Shown: positions 1 through 9,581, counted from the stretch's first letter. The stretch is 64,000 bases of DNA from Martelella lutilitoris (GCF_005924265.1 NZ_VCLB01000006.1:248001-312000), one strand, 5' to 3'. Numbers and translations: made by a program. Notes: generated from the letters alone by a model not told the origin.

Positions 1-693
1 GGCGCGAAGCCGGCCCTGTGCGTCCTTGGAAGCGTTGGGATTGAGCTGCGATTTCTCGATGTCCTTGACGGTGATGAGGCCGACGCAATGGCCGCGGTCA
101 TCGATGACGAGCAGCTTTTCGATGCGATGGTGATGGAGAAGCCGCTTGGCTTCCTGCTGGTCGACCGTTTCACGAACCGTGATCAGGTTTTCCCGCGTCA
201 TCAGCTCGTAGATGCGCTGCTCGGGGTTGGAGGCGAAGCGGACGTCGCGGTTCGTCAGAATGCCGACGAGGCGGCCGGAGGTGTGGCCGTCGCTGGTGCC
301 CTGCTCGACCACCGGAATGCCGGAAATGTGATGTGCCTTCATCAGCGCCAGCGCTTCGGCCAGCGTCGCGTCCGGGCCTATGGTGACCGGGTTGACCACC
401 ATGCCGCTTTCGAACTTCTTCACCTGGCGAACCTGTTCGGCCTGCTCGTGGGGGGTGAGGTTGCGGTGGATGACGCCGATGCCGCCGGCCTGTGCCATGG
501 CGATCGCAAGCCGGGCCTCGGTCACCGTATCCATCGCGGAGGAGAGGATCGGAAGGTTGAGGTTGATGTCGCGGGCGATCGTGGTCGAGACGTCGACCTG
601 TCCCGGCATCACCTCTGAATGTCCCGGCTGCAGCAGCACATCATCGAAGGTGAGCGCCTGCATTCCGGTAGCGGCCTGAATAATCTGAGCCAT
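1..693 (-). CDS. guaB: IMP dehydrogenase, N-terminal part (runs off left edge)
   Basis: The reverse strand from the ATG at 693 reads [20 protein letters not shown], the hallmark N-terminus of inosine-5'-monophosphate dehydrogenase, which converts IMP to XMP in guanine nucleotide synthesis in the cytoplasm. 231 codons are present without a stop. They cover the start of the TIM barrel ([19 protein letters not shown], then [10 protein letters not shown]) and most of the inserted CBS pair (VGILTNRDV near codons 135-150). The catalytic Cys loop lies outside the window. An AAGGAA ribosome site sits 8 nt before the ATG. The frame is open across the whole segment, so the gene looks intact but cut by the window edge. 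Confidence 0.96.
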   Translation of the reverse strand, partial: MAQIIQAATGMQALTFDDVLLQPGHSEVMPGQVDVSTTIARDINLNLPILSSAMDTVTEARLAIAMAQAGGIGVIHRNLTPHEQAEQVRQVKKFESGMVVNPVTIGPDATLAEALALMKAHHISGIPVVEQGTSDGHTSGRLVGILTNRDVRFASNPEQRIYELMTRENLITVRETVDQQEAKRLLHHHRIEKLLVIDDRGHCVGLITVKDIEKSQLNPNASKDAQGRLRA

Positions 694-813
694 GGCCAAT
701 TTCCTTTTTCAAATACGAAATGGCCGGGCGGTGCGTTCCGTCCGGTCCCTTGCAGATAAGTCTGGAAGTTGGCGAGTGCTCGTAACACGAAGATGACGTG
801 TTGGAAATACCCA

Positions 814-869
814 ATCCGAAATGCGCATTCCGGATCGGGCAGATTGTGAAGGCGGCGCAATTGCGCCGC
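814..869 (-). terminator. Two adjacent palindromes in the guaB/MBL spacer
   Basis: Positions 852-869 form a perfect 18-nt palindrome (GCGGCGCAA/TTGCGCCGC), 6 nt past the stop codon of the leftward hydrolase gene. A 22-nt near-palindrome with one mismatched pair (ATCCGAAATGC/GCATTCCGGAT) follows at 814-835. Neither has a strong T-run on the minus strand. They are best read as transcript 3'-end hairpins separating the hydrolase from guaB; a regulatory site for guaB is the alternative. Confidence 0.4.
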
Positions 870-875
870 GTGTTT

Positions 876-1871
876 TCAGACCTTGAACTGGTACGTCTTC
901 GGCATGAATCTGTAGCCGTCTCCGACCTTTTCCACATAGCCGACGGCGGGAAACGGCATGTGATAGCCGAGGAAAGGAATCCGCTCGGCGGCCACCATGT
1001 CGAAGACCTTCTTTCGCGTCGCAGCAGCCATCTCCTTGTCCATGTCGAAACGGACATGCCAGTCCGGGCGCTGTAACGAGAGCACGTACTGATTCGCGGT
1101 GTCCGCAGTCAACAGCAGCCTCTCGTCGCCCGAATTGAGCATGAAGATCAGATGGCCGGGCGTGTGGCCGAAGGCGTCCATTGCCGTGATGCCGGGCACG
1201 ACTTCATCACCACCGCCGATGAAGGTCGCCTGATCGACAAGCGGCGTCACCAGCTTCTTCACGCTCTGATGCCCGCCTTCTGCCGGCGTGCCCATACGGG
1301 CGTCATCGCTCCAGAAGGCATACTCCTTCTCGCCGAAGACATAGCGGGCATTGGGAAAAGCCGGGCCGTCCTCTTCCATCAGACCGTTGATGTGGTCGCC
1401 ATGCATGTGGGTGATGACGACGATGTCGATATCTTCCGGCTGGTAGCCATTGGCAATCAGCCCTTCACGCAGACGCCCAGCGCCCCAGGATCGGCCCGCA
1501 GGACCCATGCCGGTGTCGAACAGGACCGTCTCGTTGCCGGTGTCGACGAGAACCGGCGCGAAGCCGTTGATCAGCTTGTCCGGCGGCAGGAAGTTTTCCT
1601 CAAGCAGGGCGGCAACGGTTTCTGGAGCCTGTCCGGTCCCGAAGGTCTCGCCCGGATTTTCCATCAGTCTTGTGCCGTCCTCGACGACGAGCAGCTTGAA
1701 GTCGCCGAGATCAAAACTGTCGCTCGGCGGCGCATCGGCCATCTTCATGCTGTCGCCTTCCGTGTTCTGCGCCATGGCGCTTGCCACGCCGGACACGAAG
1801 GGCGTGGCGATGGCGGCCAGCCCCGCGCCGGCCATGAGACGGCGGCGGTTGATACCAGTATTCTCAGTCAT
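876..1871 (-). CDS. Tat-exported metallo-beta-lactamase-fold hydrolase
   Basis: 331-residue protein of the MBL fold. The zinc-binding signature THMHGDH is clear near the middle, with later metal ligands expected in GHTPGH and a C-terminal His (GYHMPF). The N-terminus carries a twin-arginine signal (NRRRLMAGAGLAAIA followed by an Ala-rich stretch ending ASAMA), so the enzyme probably acts folded in the periplasm. The ATG at 1871 was chosen because AGGAGG lies 7 nt upstream; a longer open frame exists but lacks such a site. The substrate is unknown; relatives are often called lactonase- or quorum-quenching-like, which the sequence does not prove. It is divergent from an exporter gene, suggesting a shared control region. 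Confidence 0.85.
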   Translation of the reverse strand: MTENTGINRRRLMAGAGLAAIATPFVSGVASAMAQNTEGDSMKMADAPPSDSFDLGDFKLLVVEDGTRLMENPGETFGTGQAPETVAALLEENFLPPDKLINGFAPVLVDTGNETVLFDTGMGPAGRSWGAGRLREGLIANGYQPEDIDIVVITHMHGDHINGLMEEDGPAFPNARYVFGEKEYAFWSDDARMGTPAEGGHQSVKKLVTPLVDQATFIGGGDEVVPGITAMDAFGHTPGHLIFMLNSGDERLLLTADTANQYVLSLQRPDWHVRFDMDKEMAAATRKKVFDMVAAERIPFLGYHMPFPAVGYVEKVGDGYRFMPKTYQFKV

Positions 1872-2064
1872 CAATCGTCCTCCTGGAATAAAATCCGACA
1901 CCCCTGACCTTGGGGAGGATGCGTCGGTTTCAAGTCGGACGCGTGTATTTGCCCTGACTGAAGCGTCACATTTGCGTGAGCGGGAAAACGGCGCCTGCCA
2001 TTGGCTTTTGCGCAACCGCCCGCTAAGACATCTGCTCTTGTCACATTTTTCGAGATGCCGAGAG

Positions 2065-3456
2065 ATGAACCCGATCGTTCCGCTAATCATGGCCGTTGCG
2101 CTCTTCATGGAGCAGATGGATTCGACCGTCATCTCGACCGCGCTGCCGGCCATCGCCGCTGATCTCAATGTCGGCCCGATCACGCTGAAGCTGGCGCTGA
2201 CCACCTATATGGTGGCGCTTGCGATCTTCATTCCCGTTTCCGGCTGGACGGCCGACCGTTTCGGGGCCAAGCGCGTGTTTCGCGCAGCGATTATCGTCTT
2301 TCTGATCGGCTCCGTGTTCTGCGCGATTTCAAGCAACCTCATCGAATTCGTCGCCTCGCGCTTCCTGCAGGGCATGGGCGGGGCGATGATGACGCCGGTC
2401 GGGCGCCTGGTGATCCTGAGGACCACAAACCGCTCCGAACTGGTCCGCGCCATGGCGCTGCTGACCATCCCGGCGCTTCTGGGCCCGATGGCGGGACCGC
2501 CGCTTGGCGGCTTCCTCACCACCTATTTCTCATGGCACTGGATATTTCTCATCAACGTTCCGATCGGCATTGTCGGCCTGATCATGGCCGGCATCTTCCT
2601 GCCGCTGATCGAGGATGAACCGCCGTCGGACCTTGACTGGAAGGGCTTCTTCCTGGTGGCGCTCGCCGCCTCCGGCATCGTCTTCGGCCTGTCGGTGATC
2701 AGCCTGCCGGCCCTGCCGCCGGCGACCGGCTTCGTCACTACCGCGATCGGCTTCCTGTCGGGCATCTGGTACATCCGCCACGCGCGTCGGGTCGAAAAGC
2801 CGCTTCTCAATCTGTCGCTGTTTTCCAATCCAAGCTTTGCCGTCGCCACATCGTCGGCGACGTTCTTCCGCATGGCGACGGGCGCCTTCCCCTTCCTGAT
2901 GCCGCTGATGCTGCAGCTCGGTTTCGGCCTTAACCCTTTCGAATCCGGCATGATCACCTTTATCGGCGCGGCCGGCGCGCTTCTGACCAAATTCGTCGCG
3001 CCGAAGGTGTTTTCCGCTTTCGGTTTCCGCACCGTGCTGATCACGGCGTCGCTGGGAGCAGCGATCCTCACCGTCACCTTTTCCTTCTTCGAGGCCACCA
3101 CGCCGCATGTCGTCATTCTGGCGATCCTGTTCTGCTCGGGTCTGTTCCGCTCCTTCTTCTTCACCGGCGTCAACGCACTCGCCTATGCCGATATCGAAAA
3201 CAACCAGGCGAGCCAGGCAACCGCGATGAGCTCGATGTTCCAGCAGGCAAGCTTTGCGCTCGGCGTCGCTTTCGCCGCCGTCATTCTGGAACTTGCCGGC
3301 CATTTCACCGGCGGCGAGCTGACGGTCGCCCACTTCCACATCGCCTTCGCCGTCGTCGCGCTTCTTTCGCTGGTGTCCGTCTTCCCGCTCCTGGGCCTGA
3401 GACGCGATGCGGGCGCGGCGGTCTCCGGCCACAAGACACCGCAGGCGGCCGAGTGA
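2065..3456 (+). CDS. MFS multidrug exporter, DHA2 (EmrB/QacA) type
   Basis: 463-residue integral membrane protein with about 14 hydrophobic segments. It begins MNPIVPLIMAVALFMEQMDS; the DSTVISTALPAIAADL stretch in helix 1 is the DHA2-family signature, and RFLQGMGGAMMTPVG is the motif in helix 4-5. Members export drugs or metabolites by proton antiport at the inner membrane. The ATG at 2065 is chosen because it starts exactly at the first helix; the open frame continues far upstream but there it runs antisense to the hydrolase gene. The ribosome site is weak (GAGAG). It is divergent from the MBL hydrolase with 193 nt between the starts. Substrate unknown. Confidence 0.9.
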   Translation: MNPIVPLIMAVALFMEQMDSTVISTALPAIAADLNVGPITLKLALTTYMVALAIFIPVSGWTADRFGAKRVFRAAIIVFLIGSVFCAISSNLIEFVASRFLQGMGGAMMTPVGRLVILRTTNRSELVRAMALLTIPALLGPMAGPPLGGFLTTYFSWHWIFLINVPIGIVGLIMAGIFLPLIEDEPPSDLDWKGFFLVALAASGIVFGLSVISLPALPPATGFVTTAIGFLSGIWYIRHARRVEKPLLNLSLFSNPSFAVATSSATFFRMATGAFPFLMPLMLQLGFGLNPFESGMITFIGAAGALLTKFVAPKVFSAFGFRTVLITASLGAAILTVTFSFFEATTPHVVILAILFCSGLFRSFFFTGVNALAYADIENNQASQATAMSSMFQQASFALGVAFAAVILELAGHFTGGELTVAHFHIAFAVVALLSLVSVFPLLGLRRDAGAAVSGHKTPQAAE

Positions 3457-3467
3457 CATCGCGTCGA

Positions 3468-3520
3468 AACGAACATTTACGATCATAAAAATTGACATTA
3501 CGAAGATTTTCACGCATCTT
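3468..3520 (+). promoter_or_regulatory. Candidate glp promoter with a GlpR-like half-site
   Basis: AACGAACATT (3468-3477) fits one half of the E. coli GlpR operator (AWCGAACATW); the opposite half is not recognisable. TTGACA at 3492-3497 could be the -35 box, with a weak -10 (CATCTT, 3515-3520) after 17 nt. Together they sit 40-92 nt before glpD. The match is short and rests on a distant consensus, so this is only a candidate. Confidence 0.35.
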
Positions 3521-3559
3521 CCGATTGCCAATCATCAAGAGCAAACGGGAGTTATCGCG

Positions 3560-5089
3560 ATGTCACGCGCTGAAAATGCAGCCGAGCCGGTCGACATCTT
3601 CGTCATCGGCGGCGGCGTGAACGGCGTCGGCATTGCCCGCGATGCGGCGGGGCGCGGCCTTTCCGTGGCGCTGGCGGAGATGCACGATCTCGCCTCGGCA
3701 ACCTCTTCTGCCTCGACCAAGCTGTTTCACGGCGGGTTGCGTTATCTCGAATATTACGAGTTCCGGCTGGTGCGAGAGGCGCTGATCGAGCGCGAGGTGC
3801 TTTTGAAGGCGATGCCGCACATCTCCTGGCCGATGCGTTTCGTGCTGCCGCACCACAAGGGCCTGCGCCCCTGGTGGCTGATCCGGCTCGGTCTGTTCCT
3901 CTATGACCATCTCGGCGGACGCAAGATCCTGCCGGCGACGAAGGGCGTCGACCTGACGAAGGACCCTGCCGGCGAAGCGCTCAAAAGCGAATATCGGCGC
4001 GCATTCGAATATTCGGATTGCTGGGTGCAGGACGCACGTCTCGTCAGCCTGATGGCGCGCGATGCGGCGGAACGCGGCGTCAACGTCATGGTCCGCACCA
4101 AGGTGACCCGCGCCGAACAGGTGGACAGCCCCTCCGGCCAGGGCCGGCTGTGGAAAATCGAACTTGAGGACGAGAACGGCCCGTTGCCGCCGGTTCATGC
4201 CCGTGCGCTGGTCAATGCCGGCGGGCCCTGGGTTGCCGATATCATCACCGGCGCGCTTGGCATCAACACGTCGGAAAAGGTCCGTCTGGTGCGCGGCAGC
4301 CATATCGTGACGAAGAAGCTCTACGACCATGACCGCTGCTATTTCTTCCAGGGCAGCGACGGCCGCATCATCTTCGCCATTCCCTACGAGCAGGATTTCA
4401 CCCTGATCGGCACCACCGACAAGGACCATCAGGGACCGGCATCTTCGGCGAAATGCACCGATGAGGAAGCGGATTATCTCTGCCGTTTCGCATCCGAATA
4501 TTTCGCAAAGCCGGTTACACGCGAAGATGTCGTCTGGACCTATTCAGGGGTGCGCCCGCTTTATGACGACGGCGCCTCCTCGGCAACGGCCGCCACCCGC
4601 GACTACGTGCTCTCGCTGCGCAAGGAAGGCGCGCCGCTTCTCAGCGTCTTCGGCGGCAAGATCACCACGCACCGCAAGCTCGCCGAGGCCGCACTCCACA
4701 AGTTGTCCCCATTCTTTCCACAGGCAGGCGGCGACTGGACGGCAGACGCCACTTTGCCCGGCGGGGATTTTCCGGTGAGCGACGCCGCCGGCCTTCCCGC
4801 CCGCCTTCGCGAGAATTATGCGTTTCTGAGCGAGGCACAGACGTTGCGCATGATCCGCACCTATGGCACCGATTGCTGGAAGATCCTCGGAAATGCGAAA
4901 GGCCCTGAAGACCTGGGACAGGCTTTCGGCGCCGGGCTTTACGAAGCCGAGGTGCGCTGGCTTGTGGAAAAGGAATTTGCACGCAGCGCCGAGGATATCG
5001 TCTTCAGGCGCACGAAATTCGGTTTGCGCATGAGCGGCGGGGAAATCGCCGCGCTTGATGACTGGCTGGTCGCGCATCTGACGGTATAG
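3560..5089 (+). CDS. glpD: Aerobic glycerol-3-phosphate dehydrogenase
   Basis: 509-residue FAD enzyme that oxidises sn-glycerol-3-phosphate to dihydroxyacetone phosphate and passes electrons to quinone at the inner membrane. The Rossmann motif [19 protein letters not shown] spans residues 15-33, and [15 protein letters not shown] near 54-68 is the family signature. [12 protein letters not shown] and [14 protein letters not shown] are further conserved blocks. Length is normal for the family. The start follows CGGGAG by 8 nt. glpK begins 23 nt downstream, so both are likely one transcript. Neither a glycerol facilitator (glpF) nor the glpR repressor is present in the window. Confidence 0.97.
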   Translation: MSRAENAAEPVDIFVIGGGVNGVGIARDAAGRGLSVALAEMHDLASATSSASTKLFHGGLRYLEYYEFRLVREALIEREVLLKAMPHISWPMRFVLPHHKGLRPWWLIRLGLFLYDHLGGRKILPATKGVDLTKDPAGEALKSEYRRAFEYSDCWVQDARLVSLMARDAAERGVNVMVRTKVTRAEQVDSPSGQGRLWKIELEDENGPLPPVHARALVNAGGPWVADIITGALGINTSEKVRLVRGSHIVTKKLYDHDRCYFFQGSDGRIIFAIPYEQDFTLIGTTDKDHQGPASSAKCTDEEADYLCRFASEYFAKPVTREDVVWTYSGVRPLYDDGASSATAATRDYVLSLRKEGAPLLSVFGGKITTHRKLAEAALHKLSPFFPQAGGDWTADATLPGGDFPVSDAAGLPARLRENYAFLSEAQTLRMIRTYGTDCWKILGNAKGPEDLGQAFGAGLYEAEVRWLVEKEFARSAEDIVFRRTKFGLRMSGGEIAALDDWLVAHLTV

Positions 5090-5112
5090 TCTTCACCGGG
5101 GAGGAGAAACGC

Positions 5113-6603
5113 ATGAACCACATTCTGGCAATCGACCAGGGCACGACGTCGAGCCGCGCAATCATTTTCGACGCGAACATGAAGCTGGTGGCTTCCGCCC
5201 AGGAGGAATTCCGCCAGTATTATCCGGCCTCGGGCCTTGTCGAACACGCGCCTGCCGACATCTGGTCGACGGTTGCCGCCACCTGCCGCGAGGCGATCGA
5301 GCGCGCAGATATCCATGCCGCAGATATCGCGGCGATCGGCATCGCCAACCAGCGCGAGACCGCGCTGATCTGGGATCGCAAGACCGGCCGTCCGATCCAC
5401 AAGGCCATCGTCTGGCAGGACCGCCGCACGGCAGACACCTGCGCCAGGCTGCGCGACGAGGGCCACGAAGGCTTTATCTCCTCCGCCACCGGCCTCATCC
5501 TCGACCCTTATTTCTCGGCGACGAAGATCGCCTGGATGCTCGACAATGTGGACGGTGCGCGGACACTGGCGGAAAAGGGCCGGCTGGCCTTCGGCACGGT
5601 CGACACCTATCTCATCTGGCGCCTGACCGACGGCAAGTCCCATGTCACCGACGCCACCAATGCGGCGCGCACCATGCTCTACAACATCCGCGAGGGAAAA
5701 TGGGACGAGGATATCTGCGCGCTGCTCGATATCCCGATGTCGCTTCTGCCAGAAGTGAAGGACTGCGCCGCCGATTTCGGCATGACGCGCCACGACCTGT
5801 TCGGCCGCGAGATCCCGATTTTCGGCGTTGCCGGCGATCAGCAGGCGGCGACCGTCGGCCAGGCCTGTTTTGAACCGGGCATGATCAAGTCGACCTATGG
5901 CACCGGATGTTTTGCGCTTCTCAACACCGGCGACAAATTCGTGAAAAGCGAAAGCCGGATGCTCTCGACCATCGCCTACCAGATGGACGGCAAGCCGACC
6001 TACGCGCTGGAGGGCTCGATCTTCATTGCCGGCGCCGTGGTGCAATGGCTGCGCGACGGACTGAAGGTGATCCGCCACGCGCGCGAGACCGACGCCCTGG
6101 CAAACGCCGCCGATCGCGAGCAGACGCTTTACATGGTGCCGGCCTTCACCGGCCTCGGCGCGCCCTACTGGGATGCCGAATGCCGCGGCGCGATCTACGG
6201 TCTCACCCGCAATTCCGGCCCGGCGGAATTTGCCCGCGCCGCGCTGCAAAGCGTCGGCTACCAGACCCGAGACCTGCTGGAGGCCATGCACGACGACTGG
6301 GGCAGCCATGATTCGGCGAATATTCTGAGGGTCGACGGCGGCATGAGCGCCAATGACTGGACGATGCAGTTCCTCGCCGACATTCTGGGCGTGCCGGTCG
6401 ACCGGCCGCAGGTTGTCGAAACCACGGCACTGGGCGCTGCCTGGCTTGCCGGCAGCCGCGCCGGGCTCTATCCCGGCCTCGAGGAATTCGCGTCGGCCTG
6501 GGCCGTCGACCGACAGTTTAAGCCGGCGATGGAAGAACAGACGCGCGAAAAGCTTTACAAGGGCTGGAAGAACGCAGTGCAGCGGACCCTTGGTCCGATC
6601 TGA
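5113..6603 (+). CDS. glpK: Glycerol kinase
   Basis: 496-residue FGGY-family kinase that phosphorylates glycerol to glycerol-3-phosphate in the cytosol, feeding GlpD. The N-terminal ATPase motif [13 protein letters not shown] is at residues 8-20, with QWQDRRT-type and GVAGDQQAA blocks in the middle. The C-terminal nucleotide-binding signature [19 protein letters not shown] is intact. Length matches E. coli GlpK. A strong ribosome site (GGGGAGGAG) precedes the ATG by 7 nt. The stop codon abuts the stop codon of the convergent acetyltransferase gene with no spacer, so no terminator fits between them. Confidence 0.98.
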   Translation: MNHILAIDQGTTSSRAIIFDANMKLVASAQEEFRQYYPASGLVEHAPADIWSTVAATCREAIERADIHAADIAAIGIANQRETALIWDRKTGRPIHKAIVWQDRRTADTCARLRDEGHEGFISSATGLILDPYFSATKIAWMLDNVDGARTLAEKGRLAFGTVDTYLIWRLTDGKSHVTDATNAARTMLYNIREGKWDEDICALLDIPMSLLPEVKDCAADFGMTRHDLFGREIPIFGVAGDQQAATVGQACFEPGMIKSTYGTGCFALLNTGDKFVKSESRMLSTIAYQMDGKPTYALEGSIFIAGAVVQWLRDGLKVIRHARETDALANAADREQTLYMVPAFTGLGAPYWDAECRGAIYGLTRNSGPAEFARAALQSVGYQTRDLLEAMHDDWGSHDSANILRVDGGMSANDWTMQFLADILGVPVDRPQVVETTALGAAWLAGSRAGLYPGLEEFASAWAVDRQFKPAMEEQTREKLYKGWKNAVQRTLGPI

Positions 6604-7098
6604 TCAGGTGTCGAAACTGTACTGCATCGTCACCAGATCGAGCCAGCGGTCGAATTTGGTGCCAACTTCCGGATAGCGCCCGACATGAAAAAAGCCGAGG
6701 CGTTCATGCAGCGCGATCGAGGTGATGTTCTCGCCCTCGATCGCCGCGATCATGGCATGCACGCCGTTTTCACGCGCGCGGTCGAGCAGCGCCTCCATGA
6801 GCTTGCGCCCTGCCCCGCCGCCGCGGCAGTCCCTGTGCACATAGACCGAATGCTCGACCGTGTGGCGATAGCCATCAAAAGGACGCCAGTCGCCATAACT
6901 TGCGTAACCGATCACCGCGCCGTCGCGTTCTGCGACCAGCACCGGAAAGCCGCGCGCGCGACGGGCGGCGAGCCAGCCCTTCCGGTTGTCCAGATCGACG
7001 AGGATCTCGTTCCAGATCGCCGTGGAATTGAGGACGGCGTCATTGTAGATTTCGAGGATAGCCGGCAGATCGGCCTCCCGCGCATCGCGTATCAGCAT
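6604..7098 (-). CDS. GNAT acetyltransferase, phosphinothricin/methionine sulfoximine type
   Basis: 164-residue single-domain GNAT protein. The N-terminus (IRDAREADLPAILEIYNDAV) and the blocks ASYGDWRPFDGYRHTVEHSV and RLGFFHVGRYPEVGTKFDRW closely match E. coli MddA/YncA and the Pat/Bar group, which N-acetylate L-methionine sulfoximine, sulfone and phosphinothricin using acetyl-CoA. The acetyl-CoA loop is RGGGAGRKL. It probably detoxifies such glutamate analogues. It converges tail-to-tail with glpK, sharing no intervening base. Confidence 0.88.
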   Translation of the reverse strand: MLIRDAREADLPAILEIYNDAVLNSTAIWNEILVDLDNRKGWLAARRARGFPVLVAERDGAVIGYASYGDWRPFDGYRHTVEHSVYVHRDCRGGGAGRKLMEALLDRARENGVHAMIAAIEGENITSIALHERLGFFHVGRYPEVGTKFDRWLDLVTMQYSFDT

Positions 7099-7172
7099 GG
7101 TTCAGAGGGTCCCGGGAAGAGGCGTTTTCCGATTGAAACACCGATATCAGAGACCCCCGAGGCCCGAAAGCG

Positions 7173-7664
7173 CTATTCGGCGATCATCGCATATTTGAGA
7201 AAGAGCGCCTGATCGGCGGTGGTCTGCTGCCGGCAGCCGGCGGCAAGCGTCTTGCCCATCGTCCCGCCCTGGGTCTGGCTCTCGACGAAAGCGCATCGCG
7301 CATCGCGATATTTTATCCAGTCGCGTTCCATTACGAGCAGCGCTTCGGCGATCGACGAACCGGAGACCCCCTCGTCGAGTTTCTTCGCCTTTTTCATGAC
7401 GTTCTCGTAGATCGCGTTCAGTTGCTTGTCCCAGAAGGCCGTCTCGTGCGCCGTGCAGCTCACCATGCCGGCGGAGGTCTGGCCGAAATCATTGGCGTTG
7501 ATGCATTTTGCCGTCGAAAGGCCGATGCATTTTTCTCCCGCATCCACCGAACTGGCCTTGGCGAGGCATTGTGCGGTCGCCGCATCGGAATAGACGATGT
7601 CATCCGCCTGGGCGCCGGGTGCAAGGAGCAGCACCAAAAAGGCAAGCAAGGCCGACAAACGCAT
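7173..7664 (-). CDS. LprI-like (DUF1311) exported protein, copy 1
   Basis: 163-residue protein with a clear Sec signal peptide (MRLSALLAFLVLLLAPGAQA). The mature part has the lysozyme-inhibitor LprI/DUF1311 pattern: alternating Cys residues, WDKQLNAIYENVMKKAK, WIKYRDARCAFVESQTQGGT and a final GCRQQTTADQALFL block. Cysteines probably form periplasmic disulfides. The ATG at 7664 is used because AGGAGG lies 5 nt upstream; an earlier ATG at 7682 would overlap that site. The downstream neighbour is a paralogue in the same orientation, 142 nt away. The role is unproved: LprI members inhibit lysozymes, but many DUF1311 proteins are uncharacterised. Confidence 0.82.
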   Translation of the reverse strand: MRLSALLAFLVLLLAPGAQADDIVYSDAATAQCLAKASSVDAGEKCIGLSTAKCINANDFGQTSAGMVSCTAHETAFWDKQLNAIYENVMKKAKKLDEGVSGSSIAEALLVMERDWIKYRDARCAFVESQTQGGTMGKTLAAGCRQQTTADQALFLKYAMIAE

Positions 7665-7806
7665 GAAATCCTCCTGATCCATCTTTTTCGATCAAATCAG
7701 GATCATAAAACAATTATACGTTGAACGGCAAAACCTGCGATCCCGTGGGCGGGAAAGCGCCATTGCCGGCGCTCCCGCGCTTGGACGACAAAGATTGCAG
7801 CCTTGC

Positions 7807-8316
7807 TCAGTAAGTCGGCCAGGAATTATCCAGGTAGATCGCCTGATCGGCCGTCATCCGCAAGAGGCAGCCGGCATAGACCGGGCCGGCGATGGTGCCG
7901 CCCTGATATTGGTTGGCCTCGTATTCGCAGGTCGCATCGCGGAAATTGATCCAGATCCGCTGCATGTCGCGCAAGCTCTCGGCGAGTTCGCCATTGGCGC
8001 GCGGATCGTTCTCGGCCTCCGCATCGGCCGCCTTGGCCCGGGCCAGCAATTCCCGATAGCTCCGGTTCAGCCATTCATCCCAGAATTTGGTCTCGAGCGC
8101 CGCGCATTCCTGCAGGCCGATCGTGGTCGATCCGTAGTCCGAGGCATTCTGGCAGGCCTCGGCGGAAACGCCCGCGCAGGCCCGCATGTCCGCCTCGGTC
8201 TCGGCAAGGTTCACGCATTCGGCCACCAGATCGTCCGAATAGACCGGATCCTCATCCGCCAATGCGGGTGACGCGACCAGAAGGGCCGCCGCCGCCAAAG
8301 CCTTCACGATATGCAT
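7807..8316 (-). CDS. LprI-like (DUF1311) exported protein, copy 2
   Basis: 169-residue paralogue of the neighbouring gene. It has a signal peptide (MHIVKALAAAALLVASPALA) and the same core: CAGVSAEACQNASDYGSTT, ETKFWDEWLNRSYRELL, WINFRDATCEYEANQYQGGT, GCLLRMTADQAIYL. Spacing of the Cys residues is the same as in copy 1, indicating an old tandem duplication, since the sequences have diverged strongly. The ATG at 8316 has GGGAGAG 6 nt upstream. It is probably periplasmic and perhaps a lysozyme inhibitor or envelope stress protein. Nothing in the context fixes the target. Confidence 0.82.
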   Translation of the reverse strand: MHIVKALAAAALLVASPALADEDPVYSDDLVAECVNLAETEADMRACAGVSAEACQNASDYGSTTIGLQECAALETKFWDEWLNRSYRELLARAKAADAEAENDPRANGELAESLRDMQRIWINFRDATCEYEANQYQGGTIAGPVYAGCLLRMTADQAIYLDNSWPTY

Positions 8317-8394
8317 GTCTCTCTCCCTGATGTTTTTTGCTTGTCTCATAGCCAAAGCCGCGCGTGGCGGCTTGTGTTCCGCCGCCGGCCGGCC

Positions 8395-9060
8395 TCAGCC
8401 CGCAAGGCTGAAACAGGTCAGCACCGCCGCATAATGCACGGCAGCGGCGGCCACGACAAATCCATGCCAGATCGCGTTCTGGAACCTCAGTTTTTCCCAC
8501 ACGTGAAACAGCACGCCGGCGGAATAGATCACGCCGCCGATGACGATCAGGATGCTGGTTGCAAGCGGCAGCAGCGGGAAAAGCGGCCGCGCGACGAGGA
8601 CTCCGCTCCAGCCCATGGCAAGGTAGAGGATGATCGACAGCCGGTCATAGCGGCCCGGGAAGAACACTTTCAGCGCGATGCCGAGCGCGGCAATGACCCA
8701 GACGCCGACGAACAGCGCCATGATCAGCGGATCGCCCATGCCGCGCTGAAGAAAGGGCGTATAGGTCGCTGCGATCAGGATAAAGATCGAACTGTGATCG
8801 AGCCGTTTCCAGATCGCCTTGCTGCGACCGGCCCTGGGCGGCCAGAGATTGTAGGAGAACGAGATCGACAGCGTCAGCACCAGTCCGGCCGAATAGATGG
8901 CGGCGGCGGCGATCTGTGCGGCGCTCGTCCAAACCGCGGCATAGAAGATCAGCACCGTCGCGCCGACAAGCGCCATCACGACGCCGACGCCGTGGACGAT
9001 GCCGTCAGCGATCAGTTCGGAGAGGTCATAAGGGCTGCCGCGGCGCGCGAACTGCTTCAT
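8395..9060 (-). CDS. Hemolysin III/PAQR family membrane protein
   Basis: 221-residue protein with seven predicted membrane segments. The family signatures are RLDHSSIFILIAATYTPFL in the middle and IWHGFVVAAAAVHYAA near the C-terminus. These contain the conserved Asp and His residues of the PAQR superfamily metal site. The first conserved block reads SFSYNLWP, with Asn where many family members have His. Bacterial members are implicated in membrane lipid homeostasis; haemolytic activity is not implied. The ATG at 9060 begins MKQFARRGSPYDLSE, a typical start for alphaproteobacterial members. An in-frame ATG lies further upstream. Confidence 0.85.
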   Translation of the reverse strand: MKQFARRGSPYDLSELIADGIVHGVGVVMALVGATVLIFYAAVWTSAAQIAAAAIYSAGLVLTLSISFSYNLWPPRAGRSKAIWKRLDHSSIFILIAATYTPFLQRGMGDPLIMALFVGVWVIAALGIALKVFFPGRYDRLSIILYLAMGWSGVLVARPLFPLLPLATSILIVIGGVIYSAGVLFHVWEKLRFQNAIWHGFVVAAAAVHYAAVLTCFSLAG

Positions 9061-9148
9061 TCGGGGGCAAGGCTCCGGCATTCCGACGTGGAAAGACAAG
9101 GGCGATCGTCAGGTCCGAACGGCCCCGACACGCGCCAAGCCTAACGCC

Positions 9149-9175
9149 AAAATGCGGCCGGCGAAAGGCCGCATT
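9149..9175 (-). terminator. Hairpin after the dksA-like gene
   Basis: AATGCGGCC (9151-9159) pairs perfectly with GGCCGCATT (9167-9175) around a 7-nt loop, 46 nt past the stop of the leftward zinc-finger gene. On the minus strand it is followed by TTTTGG, a short U-run. It is a plausible intrinsic terminator. Confidence 0.6.
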
Positions 9176-9220
9176 GCAACGCAACCTTCCGCCAGTCGTC
9201 ATTCGGTGTGGCAACACGCC

Positions 9221-9544
9221 TCAGTGCAGGTCTGCCGCGCAGGTCTTGCAGAAAGGCGTGTAGGGCACGGCCTCAAGTCTTTCTTCGGCAATCTCATCGC
9301 CGCATTTCACGCAGACTCCGAATGTGCCGTCCTCGACGCGCTGCAATGCAGCATCGATCGCCTTGATCTCGTCCGAGCCGACATGGCCGAACTCCTCAAG
9401 CACCTCGTCATTTTCAGCCTCCATCGCCCGGTCCTGACTGTCCGGGTTGCGGCTCCGTCCGAGGTCGGTGTCGATCTTCTGAAGCCGGGTCAGTATCTCG
9501 GCCTTGCGCCCCTCCAAAAGGGCCTTGTAGCGCATCGTGTCCAT
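9221..9544 (-). CDS. DksA/TraR-type zinc-finger protein
   Basis: 107-residue protein with an N-terminal coiled-coil region rich in charged residues (about 5-70) and a C-terminal four-Cys zinc finger: Cys78, Cys81, Cys99 and Cys102. The linking GDEIAEERLEAVPYTPFC is the DksA/TraR signature. DksA-family proteins bind the RNA polymerase secondary channel and adjust initiation with ppGpp. This one is shorter than canonical DksA (about 140-150 residues) and probably represents a secondary member. It lies 37 nt downstream of uspA in the same direction, so the two may be co-transcribed as a stress module. Confidence 0.85.
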   Translation of the reverse strand: MDTMRYKALLEGRKAEILTRLQKIDTDLGRSRNPDSQDRAMEAENDEVLEEFGHVGSDEIKAIDAALQRVEDGTFGVCVKCGDEIAEERLEAVPYTPFCKTCAADLH

Positions 9545-9581
9545 GTTTTCCTCCCTTGTTGCCCTCGGGCGTCCTCGTTCG

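Noticed and set aside
1450-2064. N-terminal extension of the DHA2 exporter by about 205 codons
   Set aside because: The added part is antisense to the MBL hydrolase and not membrane-like. The first helix begins at 2065.
4939-6309. A 456-codon minus-strand frame across glpD-glpK
   Set aside because: It covers parts of two certain genes on the other strand and has no family features.
8311-9144. A 277-codon plus-strand frame over the hemolysin III gene
   Set aside because: The minus-strand PAQR motifs are unambiguous; this frame is an antisense artefact.
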